A stretch of DNA of 10,276 bases from Bacteroidales bacterium (lineage in GTDB: Bacteria; Bacteroidota; Bacteroidia; Bacteroidales; ML635J-15). Position numbers and translations under genes: made by a program. Location: the NCBI GenBank assembly GCA_007130555.1, contig SLSH01000161.1, positions 1 through 10,276 of the forward strand, given 5' to 3'. The notes below the pieces were generated by a model. It was not told the DNA's origin, ran no database searches, and saw only the letters and a program-made list of their open reading frames with translations. This document shows positions 1 through 7,741 of this stretch, piece after piece (positions within the stretch are counted from its first letter, which is position 1; the number at the start of each line of letters is the position of its first letter).

Positions 1-456
1 GACGGCGAAGGTCCTTTTTCTCCGAACAGAAGCGGGACAATTCCGGCAGGACAATTAATCGAAATTTGCTTTAGTAAAAAATACGATAAATCGGAAATAA
101 AAAAAATGATTAAAGGCAAAGGGGGATTAGTTGCATATCTCGGAACTAACGATGCTTATGAAGTTGAAATGAGATGTAAACAAGGAGATAAAAAAGCTCA
201 GAAAATTTCAGATGCAATGGCATATCAAGTGGCTAAAGAAATAGGAGCAATGGCAACCGTACTTAACGGAAATGTTGATGCAATTTTATTGACAGGTGGT
301 ATTGCTTATAATGAACAATTTTGTAATTTTGTAATTAATATGGTAAATTATATTGCAGATGTTAAAATATATCCCGGCGAAGACGAAATGTCTGCTCTGG
401 CATATAACGGACTTATGGTATTACAAGGAAATATTAAAGCCAAAATTTATGATTAA
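1..456 (+). CDS. buk: Butyrate kinase, C-terminal part (5' end outside window)
   Basis: Butyrate kinase interconverts butyryl phosphate + ADP and butyrate + ATP. It is the last, ATP-yielding step of the Ptb-Buk fermentation route and belongs to the acetate kinase/ASKHA family. The frame is open from base 1, so about 151 C-terminal residues are visible; the family is usually about 355 residues, so more than half is missing on the left. Visible family signatures are DGEGPFSPNRSGTIP at the window edge, the glycine-rich nucleotide-binding motif LTGGIAYN near visible residue 100, and the YPGEDEMSALAYNG stretch near the end. The ATG at 106 is internal, because the homologous sequence continues upstream of it. 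The ridA-like gene follows after 18 bp on the same strand, which suggests cotranscription. Related branched-chain fatty acid kinases look similar, so isobutyrate or isovalerate could also be substrates. Confidence 0.93.
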   Translation, partial: DGEGPFSPNRSGTIPAGQLIEICFSKKYDKSEIKKMIKGKGGLVAYLGTNDAYEVEMRCKQGDKKAQKISDAMAYQVAKEIGAMATVLNGNVDAILLTGGIAYNEQFCNFVINMVNYIADVKIYPGEDEMSALAYNGLMVLQGNIKAKIYD

Positions 457-474
457 TAAAAAACTTTTTAAATT

Positions 475-852
475 ATGAAAAAAATTATCAATACTCAAAA
501 TGCCCCGAAAGCTATCGGACCTTATAGTCAGGCAGTAGAAGTCAACGGAATGTTATTTATATCAGGACAGATTCCTGTTAATCCTGAAAACGGACAAATT
601 CCCGAAGGAATCGTAGAACAAACTGAACAGGTAATGAAAAATATCGGTGCAATTTTAAAAGAAGCGGGATATGATTATTCAGACGTTGTGAAATCTACTT
701 GTTTATTAAGTGATATGTCAAATTTTGCAATAATGAATGAAATTTATGCTAAATTTTATCCCGAAAATCCTCCGGCAAGAGCAGCTTTTGCTGTTAAAAC
801 ATTGCCGCTTAATGTACTTGTTGAAATTGAAACCATTGCTTTTAAAAAATAA
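475..852 (+). CDS. ridA: RidA family reactive intermediate/imine deaminase
   Basis: This 125-residue protein has the full length of the RidA/YjgF/UK114 family. Its members are small trimeric cytosolic enzymes that hydrolyse reactive enamines and imines, such as 2-aminoacrylate made by PLP-dependent dehydratases. Visible marks are GPYSQAV at residues 15-21, FISGQIPVNPENG near 28-40, and the C-terminal signature from P99 to E119. That signature includes R102, the counterpart of the catalytic substrate-carboxylate arginine (R105 in E. coli RidA), and E117, the counterpart of E120. The cysteine two residues after the arginine in E. coli RidA is alanine here (A104), which is common in the family. 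The ATG start lies 18 bp after the butyrate kinase gene and has no Shine-Dalgarno sequence, as expected in Bacteroidota. The substrate cannot be inferred from sequence alone. Confidence 0.93.
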   Translation: MKKIINTQNAPKAIGPYSQAVEVNGMLFISGQIPVNPENGQIPEGIVEQTEQVMKNIGAILKEAGYDYSDVVKSTCLLSDMSNFAIMNEIYAKFYPENPPARAAFAVKTLPLNVLVEIETIAFKK

Positions 853-906
853 AATCAAATAATTCAAAGTTTTTAGACTTTTAATGTTTAACTAAATTTT
901 TTTATT

Positions 907-2061
907 TTGAGAATTTTTATAGCTAAAAGTGTTAATACAACTAATGATGAATTGACACAATCTAAACAATCTTTAATTGAAAAATTTAGAGAAATTGATA
1001 AGGAAAATTTTGTGTCGGAAAATCCCAATATTATTTTATTTATCAGCGGAGGTTCGGAACATAATGTGGCAGAACATATAAACGCAGAAAAAAGATATTG
1101 CTTTTTAGCATCAAAAAAAAATAACTCTTGGGCTGCGGCTACCGAAGTCAAGGCTTTTTGCAACGAAAAAGGGGTCAAAACTAAAATATTTGATATAGAC
1201 ACACTTGCTTCGGTTGATGTGTTGAAAAAATATTTTGAGCCGAAATTTTTAAATCAAAGAAAATCGAGGCTTGGTCTAATCGGAGATCCTTCACAATGGA
1301 TAGTTACAGGAATGCCGGATGAAGAAATACTTCAGGATGTTCTTGATATTGAAACGGTAAAAATTGAGTCTGAAAAAATCTTGAATAATAACGATTCTAT
1401 TCCTGATAAGGATTTGATAAAAACTTTTCAAAATAATCAAAATACGGATATTGAAGAAATCGCAAAACTGTTAAATACTTTTAATCAGATTATTGAAGAA
1501 TATTCTTTGGATGCTATTGCACTGGATTGTTATAAACTTATCCGAGAGAAAAATATAACTGCCTGTTTGCCGTTTTCTTTTTTAAATTCTGAGGGATTTC
1601 CTGCAATTTGTGAAGGAGATTTGTGCTCGGCTGCTACAATGATAGTTTGTCAAAGACTAATCGGAGTTGTGCCGTGGATGGCAAACTTAATCCATGTTGA
1701 TAATGAATTTGCAAGCTTTGCTCATTGTACAGTACCGCTTAATATGCCGGAAGAATACAAAACGGTAAAACATTTTGAATCAGGTTTACAGACATCAATA
1801 AAAGGAACTTTTTCGAAACAGCAGATAACAGTTTTCAGAATTGACAGTAAACTGGAAACTTGCTTTATTGCATTAGGGACAATTCACGATTCGGATATTG
1901 AAGAAAACACTTGCGGAACATCAATAAAAGTTAAGTTATCATCAAAAAGCCTTTTTTTGATTAATGAACAACCGCTTGGAAATCATCATTTAATAGTACA
2001 AGGAAATCAAACGGATATTTTTGCCGAATATTTTTGTGAAAAAGGATTTAGAATAACGTAA
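907..2061 (+). CDS. L-fucose isomerase-like protein, substrate unknown
   Basis: This 384-residue protein resembles the fucose/arabinose isomerase superfamily (FucI-like), whose true isomerases interconvert aldoses and ketoses with a divalent metal. Visible marks are the N-terminal Rossmann-like stretch ILFISGG (43-49), NNSWAAATE (72-80), CEGD (235-238) in the central domain, AHCT (272-275), HFESG (289-293) and GNHH (358-361). These blocks are typical of FucI-related proteins of uncertain function rather than of classical FucI, which is much longer (about 590 residues). The start is TTG at 907: an in-frame stop at 889-891 leaves only ATT (904) or TTG (907), and the first in-frame ATG is codon 136, inside the conserved fold. 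There is no Shine-Dalgarno sequence. It lies 54 bp after ridA on the same strand and could share its transcript. No sugar transporter or kinase is visible nearby, so a sugar role is unproven. Confidence 0.75.
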   Translation: MRIFIAKSVNTTNDELTQSKQSLIEKFREIDKENFVSENPNIILFISGGSEHNVAEHINAEKRYCFLASKKNNSWAAATEVKAFCNEKGVKTKIFDIDTLASVDVLKKYFEPKFLNQRKSRLGLIGDPSQWIVTGMPDEEILQDVLDIETVKIESEKILNNNDSIPDKDLIKTFQNNQNTDIEEIAKLLNTFNQIIEEYSLDAIALDCYKLIREKNITACLPFSFLNSEGFPAICEGDLCSAATMIVCQRLIGVVPWMANLIHVDNEFASFAHCTVPLNMPEEYKTVKHFESGLQTSIKGTFSKQQITVFRIDSKLETCFIALGTIHDSDIEENTCGTSIKVKLSSKSLFLINEQPLGNHHLIVQGNQTDIFAEYFCEKGFRIT

Positions 2062-2106
2062 TATGATATGAATTTCTGATATTAAGAAAAAAGGATTAAA
2101 TCAACG

Positions 2107-5100
2107 CTATTTTACCACTGTTACTATTCCGCAATATTTAATTCCGTTAAGCAGGTCTATTGTATATAAATATGATGCAGTAGGGACTACTTTCCCGTTC
2201 CATGTGCCATCCCACGGAGGACTATCTTCTCTGCCTTCCCACATCAATTGTCCCCAGCGATTATAAACTTGAATTATGGCATTTTCAACTAAATCAATAT
2301 TATCAATGCCTTCAATTATCCATTCGTCGTTAATTCCGTCTCCGTTTGGAGTAAATGCGCTGGCAATTCTTATACATGGGTCAGGATTATCAGGCATTAT
2401 GATATCGGGTGATTTTTTACAGTTATTATTATCTGTAATCGTAAATGAATATTCTCCGGAACTTAATCCTGTGATACGAGAATTATAAGTGCGATTGTCT
2501 TCCCAACTGTAAGAATACGGAGGGATGCCTCCTGTAACTTCAAATTCTATATATCCGTTATTATTGATGTCGCAAGTCGGCTCAACCAAATAATATAAAA
2601 CTTCAATTTCGCTTGGTTGATTAATGTTAATTACTGTATCCAGACTACAACCTTCGGAGTCTAATATTTTTAAACGATAATTTCCTGCAAAAAGATTTGA
2701 AACATTTTGTACATTATAATGATCTTCAATATTCCATATATACTTATAAGGAGGATAGCCTCCCGTTGCATTTACAAATACACTTCCGTCATTATCTCCG
2801 TAACAACTTACATTTTCTACCCCTGCATATAAATATATCGGCTCAGAAGGACTAACTATTGTAAATGTTCTGATTAAAATACAGTTGTTTGAATCAACTA
2901 TAGAAACGGTATAATCACCCGGTAACAAGCCTGTTAAATGACTACCCGTAGAGCCGTTATCCCAGTAATAAGCATAAGGGGGAGTTCCTCCATATACAGC
3001 TAATTCAATTGAGCCTGAATCATCATAACATAATGTGTTTCCAACATTAACCGCTTCTCCTATAATTGCAGAGGGCTCCGTAACTATGTGCGATGCTTCT
3101 CCTTTGCAACCCCACGAATCGGTTAAAGTAACCTTATAAACGTCTGCTCCGATATTATTGTTATATTGTTGACTTACTCCATTAGACCAGTAATAACCTA
3201 CAGGATGAATCCCATTTGTTGTGTTTGCAAAAAGGCTGGCATCCTTAAAACCGTAACAAGAAAGTATTTTGTCCTGAGTAATAAATGCGGAAATCGTTCC
3301 CTGTGATGAAATCTCATATTCTTCAATTTTTGTGCAATTATTCGCATCGGTTATAGTTACAAAATAAGTCCCAACAGTTAAATCTGTTTCAGTAGTGCCT
3401 GTATTTCCGCTTTCCCAACTATAAGCGTACGGAGAAATTCCTCCTGTAGCTCCTATCTCTGCACGCCCAAGACTGTAAGTACATATTACTTTGTGCGAAG
3501 TTATAATTGGTTTTATTTCCGAAGGTTCATTTATAGTAACACTTTTGATTTCGGTACAATTATTCGCATCAGTTAAAGTAACATTATAGTTTCCAGCTGT
3601 CAAATTATCAGCGTATGCAGTTGTACTTTGTGTTGCATTATCCCATAAATATTCATAAGGCTGTGTTCCTCCTATTGCATTTATTAAAGCATATCCGTCG
3701 TTGTAACCAAAACAACTTGCATCTTCAACATTAGCTGTACTTATAAATATTTCTTCGGGAGTATTGATTTCAATGCTTCTGGTTTCAACGCATAAATTAT
3801 TATCTGTTACAGTAATGGTATAAATATCTGCAGGGACATTATTTATGCTTGGTGTTGCAGAATTATTTTCATCACTCCATTTGTATGAATATGGTTCAGT
3901 TCCTCCCTGAACAGACACGGTAGCAGAACCATCAGAAACTCCATAACAAGCAATGTCTGACTTTGAATCAATTTCTATCATAAGAATTGGAGGATTAATA
4001 AGCGTAATACTGTCTTTTTCTACACAAGACCAGGAATCCGTAACAGTTATATAATATGTGCCGGCAGTTATATCTGTTATTATCGGTGTAGTAGAATTCA
4101 AATTATCATCCCATTGATATGAATAGTCGGGGGAACCTCCGGATACAATTACTCTTGCCATTCCTCCATTATCTCCGTAACATAACGGATTGTCTCCGGA
4201 TAATGAAATATCTATTGGCTGACTGACTTCAACTGTTATAGAAGTTGAATTATAACACCCAAATTCATTTGTATATTCATAAACTATTTCATGAGGTCCG
4301 CTTCCTGCAATTTCCGGCGAAAACTTATCGTCAACAATGCCCGATCCGATAAAGACTCCTCCGGTAGGAGAGCTTTGCAAATTAACCAAATCATCATTAT
4401 AACATATTTTATCAGAAGGAATATGTAATAAAACTTCAGGGTCAGGATTAACTTCTATATATATACTGTCTGTATCCGAACAAACCCCGTTGATTATTTC
4501 ATAAGTTATTGTATGTGTTCCGATTCCTGCAGAAGTGGAATTAAAAATATTTCCTGTAACCCCCTCACCTGACCATATTCCGCCTTCATCAACAGCTTCA
4601 AGAATAATTGCTTCGTATGTCTCGCATACAGGTCCTGCAGGAGTTATTGTCGCATCAACCATTTTATCAATATGTATAGTGATATTATCAGAATCATGAC
4701 ATGCTCCGTTTATAATTCCATAAGATATTTTATGTGTTCCGTGTCCTGCTATGTTTGGATTAAAAATATTTCCGTCAATTCCTGCTCCTGTCCATGTTCC
4801 GCCGTCATCAACCGCATAAAGAGTAACAGCTTCATCTGTTTCACATAATGGTCCTACAGGAGTTATTGTCGCATCAACAGTTTCGTAAACACTAATGATA
4901 ATACTGTCTATGTCTGAACAAGCACCGTTTATTATTTCATAAGATATAGTATGTACACCGGGACCTGCTTCAGCAGGACTAAAAACATTCCCTGTTACTC
5001 CTTGCCCTGACCATGTTCCATTAGGATTAGCTGCCATTAGAGATATAGAGTTGTTAGTTATACATAAGTCTTGTGTTTGAGAGTTTATTGTTGCATCCAC

Positions 5101-6957
5101 CTGATTATCAACCGAAATAGTTATGGATGTATAGCCTACGCAACCGTATTCATCCGTTCCTATAATATTATAAGTTGTCGTCAAATCGGGATAAGCAATT
5201 ACAATATCTCCGGTATCCTGATAAAAATTGTATGTAGAATCCCATTCGTAATTAACTGCTCCGCTTATTAGAAGTTCTATAGAGTCTCCTTGGCAAACAA
5301 AGGGTTCTTCGGGCAATATTGTAATAACAGGATCAGGTACAACTTGAATATATATTGAGTCGGTAAGTATAGGACAAAAAACACTTGAATAATCATTGAT
5401 AAAATAATAACCCGTATGAGAAACATCCGCAGATCCAATTTCTATAGTCTGACCTTCAGCCGAAAATCCGTTAGGTCCTGTCCAGTGATAATTTGCTCCC
5501 TCTACCGAATTAGCTTCTAATGTAATTGTTTCTTCCATACAATATATGTTTTTTTGATCAGGGATATTAAAACTGCGTGCTGCAAAATCAGAGAAATAAC
5601 CAAAACGACACCCTCCTGTTGTGGTACCGTGTATAGTTCCGACATGAAAAACATCTTTTGTATTGCTGATTCTAGATGCAACACCGGCAGGTATTTCGTT
5701 TAAATTCATTTCTAATTGAGTATATTTCCATTGTCCATCCGTTGCAGGAACATCATCAAAAGAAACAGCATTAATAATTCCCGGTTCTCCATTTAAAAGA
5801 AAACTGTCTTCTCCTCCTTCACGAACTAATATTGTAAGGAAAAAAGGCTCATCACTAACTCTTGTAAATGTTACGTCAAAAGAACCCGTGCAATGTATTT
5901 GTGGTAATATACTTAATCCAATCTCACAACCAAAACCCGACATATGAATTACATAAGCAGGGTGGCTTGTATTTATATACACAGCACCGGCAGTACCCAT
6001 ACTATAAACATGAGTTTCTCCTTCATCAATTGTCGCCTGTAAAACATTATTTGCATATACCTCTGTATTATCTTTGGTTGCTAATATAAAAACTTTATCA
6101 TACTCATCATTTAAAAATCCTCTTACTGCAATGTATTCAGAACCAATAATAGTTATGGGAACAATCTGGTCTCCGCCCAAATCCCTGCATCCTCCTCCAA
6201 AAATATTTCCACGCATGGAGTCATCTTTAATAGTAATAGCAATTGGTTTGTCGGCACCGACACGAGTTCCTCCGGGACGAAATTCAGGAGCAAAATGTAA
6301 GGGTTCTGCCGAATATGTTTGTCCGCGATTAAGAGTAACTAAAAAATACTGATTTGCAGGATGCCCGACCAAATCAGTTGTTGGTAAAATCCTTATAGCT
6401 GTATTGTCTTCTGTTGCAACTATATCAAAAGATGCATAAGGCACAGGATTATAATTTCCTCCTTCGGTAATGTTTTGCATAGGTATAAAAAAATCATAAC
6501 CTAAAGAATTTTTGCCTTTAAGAGTAAAAATATCAGGATTATTAAATCTTTCAACTGCATAATATGCATTTACAGGATTTGTCGCAGTTATATTTATACC
6601 ATAATTTAATACTGTATTTGACGGCTTGTTTTCAATAATATCTATCCATTCGGTTAAATCTACAGCTTGTGTGGCATTTGCAGGAAGTTGGAAATTAATC
6701 GGAGGAAAAGCCGGATTGGCGGGTTGAGAAATTGTTACATCACTGGGAAGAAGATCCGAAGTTACATATATAAAAATGGGGCGATCCCCGTGACCTACAG
6801 TTACTTCAGGAGCAGCAAACCAAAAATTAGTATCAAGCTGAGAATAAATATTTAACGATATAAAAACAAAAAACAATGATAAACAAAAAGCAACAAAATT
6901 TTTACCGGTTATTCGCCGGATAATTTTGCTTTTGATATTGCTTATCAAAGTTTTCAT
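2107..6957 (-). CDS. Giant secreted surface protein: IgGFc-binding-like N-terminus, Ig-like and SprB repeats, T9SS type B sorting domain
   Basis: This 1616-residue protein is almost certainly exported by Sec, then through the type IX secretion system to the cell surface. Residues 1-39 form a signal peptide (basic start, hydrophobic core at 20-34, likely cut IYS|Q). Residues 41-460 resemble the IgGFc-binding-like domain found in many Bacteroidota adhesins. Then come two Ig/PKD-like modules (463-617), four related units with VDATI and GxWSGxGVTGN motifs (619-912), and eight SprB repeats (913-1528; CYG..DG, GG.PY.Y.W, AG.Y.VT.TD..NC). The end is a CHU_C/gliding-motility-associated domain (1530-1616) with FTPNGDGINDEW, VYNRWGQ, PPWDGTW and SYLYTIDL. 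Adhesion or surface-motility roles are inference from SprB and similar adhesins. The gene stands alone: no PorP/SprF partner is visible. The ATG at 6957 has no Shine-Dalgarno sequence. It converges on the FucI-like gene with a 45-bp gap. Confidence 0.93.
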   Translation of the reverse strand: MKTLISNIKSKIIRRITGKNFVAFCLSLFFVFISLNIYSQLDTNFWFAAPEVTVGHGDRPIFIYVTSDLLPSDVTISQPANPAFPPINFQLPANATQAVDLTEWIDIIENKPSNTVLNYGINITATNPVNAYYAVERFNNPDIFTLKGKNSLGYDFFIPMQNITEGGNYNPVPYASFDIVATEDNTAIRILPTTDLVGHPANQYFLVTLNRGQTYSAEPLHFAPEFRPGGTRVGADKPIAITIKDDSMRGNIFGGGCRDLGGDQIVPITIIGSEYIAVRGFLNDEYDKVFILATKDNTEVYANNVLQATIDEGETHVYSMGTAGAVYINTSHPAYVIHMSGFGCEIGLSILPQIHCTGSFDVTFTRVSDEPFFLTILVREGGEDSFLLNGEPGIINAVSFDDVPATDGQWKYTQLEMNLNEIPAGVASRISNTKDVFHVGTIHGTTTGGCRFGYFSDFAARSFNIPDQKNIYCMEETITLEANSVEGANYHWTGPNGFSAEGQTIEIGSADVSHTGYYFINDYSSVFCPILTDSIYIQVVPDPVITILPEEPFVCQGDSIELLISGAVNYEWDSTYNFYQDTGDIVIAYPDLTTTYNIIGTDEYGCVGYTSITISVDNQVDATINSQTQDLCITNNSISLMAANPNGTWSGQGVTGNVFSPAEAGPGVHTISYEIINGACSDIDSIIISVYETVDATITPVGPLCETDEAVTLYAVDDGGTWTGAGIDGNIFNPNIAGHGTHKISYGIINGACHDSDNITIHIDKMVDATITPAGPVCETYEAIILEAVDEGGIWSGEGVTGNIFNSTSAGIGTHTITYEIINGVCSDTDSIYIEVNPDPEVLLHIPSDKICYNDDLVNLQSSPTGGVFIGSGIVDDKFSPEIAGSGPHEIVYEYTNEFGCYNSTSITVEVSQPIDISLSGDNPLCYGDNGGMARVIVSGGSPDYSYQWDDNLNSTTPIITDITAGTYYITVTDSWSCVEKDSITLINPPILMIEIDSKSDIACYGVSDGSATVSVQGGTEPYSYKWSDENNSATPSINNVPADIYTITVTDNNLCVETRSIEINTPEEIFISTANVEDASCFGYNDGYALINAIGGTQPYEYLWDNATQSTTAYADNLTAGNYNVTLTDANNCTEIKSVTINEPSEIKPIITSHKVICTYSLGRAEIGATGGISPYAYSWESGNTGTTETDLTVGTYFVTITDANNCTKIEEYEISSQGTISAFITQDKILSCYGFKDASLFANTTNGIHPVGYYWSNGVSQQYNNNIGADVYKVTLTDSWGCKGEASHIVTEPSAIIGEAVNVGNTLCYDDSGSIELAVYGGTPPYAYYWDNGSTGSHLTGLLPGDYTVSIVDSNNCILIRTFTIVSPSEPIYLYAGVENVSCYGDNDGSVFVNATGGYPPYKYIWNIEDHYNVQNVSNLFAGNYRLKILDSEGCSLDTVININQPSEIEVLYYLVEPTCDINNNGYIEFEVTGGIPPYSYSWEDNRTYNSRITGLSSGEYSFTITDNNNCKKSPDIIMPDNPDPCIRIASAFTPNGDGINDEWIIEGIDNIDLVENAIIQVYNRWGQLMWEGREDSPPWDGTWNGKVVPTASYLYTIDLLNGIKYCGIVTVVK
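2374..4221 (-). repeat. Array of eight SprB repeats inside the surface protein gene
   Basis: Residues 913-1528 consist of eight modules of about 71-80 residues, each with the SprB pattern: a cysteine often in C(Y/F)G, DG or NG, GG.PY.Y.W, aG.Y.VT.TD and a closing cysteine. Cysteine pairs are 926/978, 1004/1056, 1082/1134, 1159/1208, 1234/1284, 1310/1359, 1385/1437 and 1462/1513. Modules 4, 6 and 8 lack the CYG form. Module 5 replaces GG.PY with NGIHPVGYYW. Modules 3 and 4 share a nearly identical DNA block around 3557-3582 and 3335-3360. SprB repeats are known from the mobile gliding adhesin of Flavobacterium and from many T9SS cargo proteins. Confidence 0.9.
4222..5103 (-). repeat. Four tandem 73-75-codon repeats inside the surface protein gene
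   Basis: Residues 619-693, 694-766, 767-837 and 838-912 are tandem copies. The shared pattern is VDATI, then a Cys, then GG.W.G.G..GN.F.P..AG.G.H.I.YEI.NG.C, ending in a serine/isoleucine-rich strand. Each copy has two cysteines 48-49 residues apart: C632/C680, C705/C753, C778/C826 and C852/C901. The first three copies are close; the fourth has diverged. DNA similarity persists: bases 4631-4659 and 4850-4878 match at 28 of 29 positions, 219 bp (73 codons) apart. This points to duplication within the gene. The fold is probably Ig-like, but I do not recognise a named family. Confidence 0.85.
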
Positions 6958-7276
6958 AATAATTTTTTTAAATGTTTGCTTAAGTCATATTTTGTTATTT
7001 TTTAATTTAAAATTTTAACTTTCTTATCTTTATATACGAAACAATTTATTAAAAGGTTTCATTTCTAATATGTTTATTTATAACAATATATCAATATATT
7101 TATTGAATTGCTATCGGTATAAAATTGTGAATTGAATCAAGATTGGATGTTTTTCTTCATTTTTTCGTACCGGATAAAAATCAGACTTGTAAAAATACAA
7201 AATAATAATTGTTTTTATGTCTGATTATCAATACGTTGAGAAATAAAAGCTAATGATAAGGATATTTCGAACTGTA
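6958..7276. other. 319-bp AT-rich intergenic region between rplI and the surface protein gene
   Basis: Both flanking genes read on the - strand, so this gap should hold the end of the ribosomal operon and the promoter and leader of the surface protein gene. The terminator-like hairpin occupies 7174-7226. I found no exact TAnnTTTG promoter on the - strand. Near misses (TATATTG forms around 7083-7100 and TTATTTTG at 7198-7205) lack a matching TTTG upstream. There is no credible ORF, tRNA or riboswitch, and the rest is low-complexity A/T sequence. Confidence 0.6.
7174..7226 (-). terminator. Probable intrinsic terminator after rplI
   Basis: Bases 7219-7226 and 7179-7186 are perfect 8-bp inverted repeats (AATCAGAC/GTCTGATT). 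Inside them a further 6 bp (TAAAAA/TTTTTA) pair after a small asymmetric bulge, around a 16-nt loop. On the - strand the stem runs into GATTTTTATCC, a short T tract. The structure begins about 50 nt after the rplI stop codon, the expected place for the end of the ribosomal operon. The stem is AT-rich, so its strength is uncertain; the + strand side has no T tract. Confidence 0.5.
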
Positions 7277-7723
7277 TTATTCAGAAATTACCTCAAATAT
7301 TATATTTGCTTCGATTTTTTTATAAATTTTAACATTGGCATTATAAGTTCCAATTTCCTTAATTGCAGGTTCTTTAACTGTAATATCTTTTTTATTAATA
7401 TCAAAACCTTCTTTTGAAAGGGCTTCGGATATCATAATATTGTTAACTGAACCGAATATTTTGCCTGTAGAACTGGTTTTTGCACCTATTTTAAGAGTAA
7501 GACCATCCATTTTTTCCTTTATCTCTTCGGCTTCTTTTATTAGTTTTTCTTCTTTATGGGCTTTTTGTTTCAGGTTCTCTTCATGCATTTTTTTTGCAGA
7601 TTTTGTAGCCAGCATTGCTAATCCTCTAGGAATCAGACAGTTTCTTGCATACCCCGGTTTGACATCTATCAAATCGTCTTTATGTCCTAATTTTTCAACA
7701 TCTTGTTTTAATATAATTTCCAT
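7277..7723 (-). CDS. rplI: 50S ribosomal protein L9 (bL9)
   Basis: bL9 binds 23S rRNA near the base of the L1 stalk and affects translational fidelity and ribosome spacing. The 148 residues match the usual length. The N-terminal RNA-binding domain carries the family signature: GHKDDLIDVKPGYARN (13-28) followed by LIPRGLA. A long charged helix rich in lysine and glutamate spans about residues 42-75, and the C-terminal domain ends with a strand-rich segment (NVKIYKKIEANIIFEV). It is the last gene of rpsF-rpsR-rplI, 18 bp after rpsR. Unlike most genes in the window it has a clear Shine-Dalgarno sequence (AGGAGG, 8 nt before ATG), which fixes the start. A probable terminator lies about 50 bp downstream. 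Confidence 0.97.
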   Translation of the reverse strand: MEIILKQDVEKLGHKDDLIDVKPGYARNCLIPRGLAMLATKSAKKMHEENLKQKAHKEEKLIKEAEEIKEKMDGLTLKIGAKTSSTGKIFGSVNNIMISEALSKEGFDINKKDITVKEPAIKEIGTYNANVKIYKKIEANIIFEVISE

Positions 7724-7731
7724 AGTATTTT

Positions 7732-7737
7732 CCTCCT
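7732..7737 (-). promoter_or_regulatory. Shine-Dalgarno sequence of rplI
   Basis: AGGAGG on the - strand, 8 nt before the rplI ATG. It can pair with the CCUCCU core at the 3' end of 16S rRNA. It stands out because genes outside this operon in the window have no such motif. Confidence 0.85.
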
Positions 7738-7741
7738 GAAT

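Noticed and set aside
106..108. ATG at 106 as the start of the butyrate kinase gene
   Set aside because: Conserved butyrate kinase sequence (DGEGPFSPNRSG) is in frame from base 1, so the start lies outside the window.
888..1202. ORF of 104 codons on the - strand opposite the FucI-like gene
   Set aside because: It lies wholly within a conserved coding region in another frame and has no recognisable protein features. It is a shadow of the real gene.
2073..2089. Small hairpin (TTTCT/AGAAA) between the convergent genes as a bidirectional terminator
   Set aside because: Only five AT-rich base pairs with a 7-nt loop and no T tract after it on the + strand. Too weak to call.
2374..5103. Periodic repeats suggestive of a CRISPR array
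   Set aside because: Period is over 200 bp, copies are diverged, and the repeats keep a single reading frame. They are protein modules.
2276..6855. Several small + strand ORFs (62-92 codons) opposite the surface protein gene
   Set aside because: They are antisense shadows of a continuous, domain-rich reading frame and have no start context or homology.
7083..7205. Promoter of the surface protein gene on the - strand
   Set aside because: The TATATTG-type and TTATTTTG matches are imperfect and none has a TTTG element at the right spacing. In such A/T-rich sequence they are not convincing.
7440..7739. ORF of 99 codons on the + strand opposite rplI
   Set aside because: Its serine/phenylalanine-rich sequence is the antisense reading of the lysine-rich rplI gene, which is certain.
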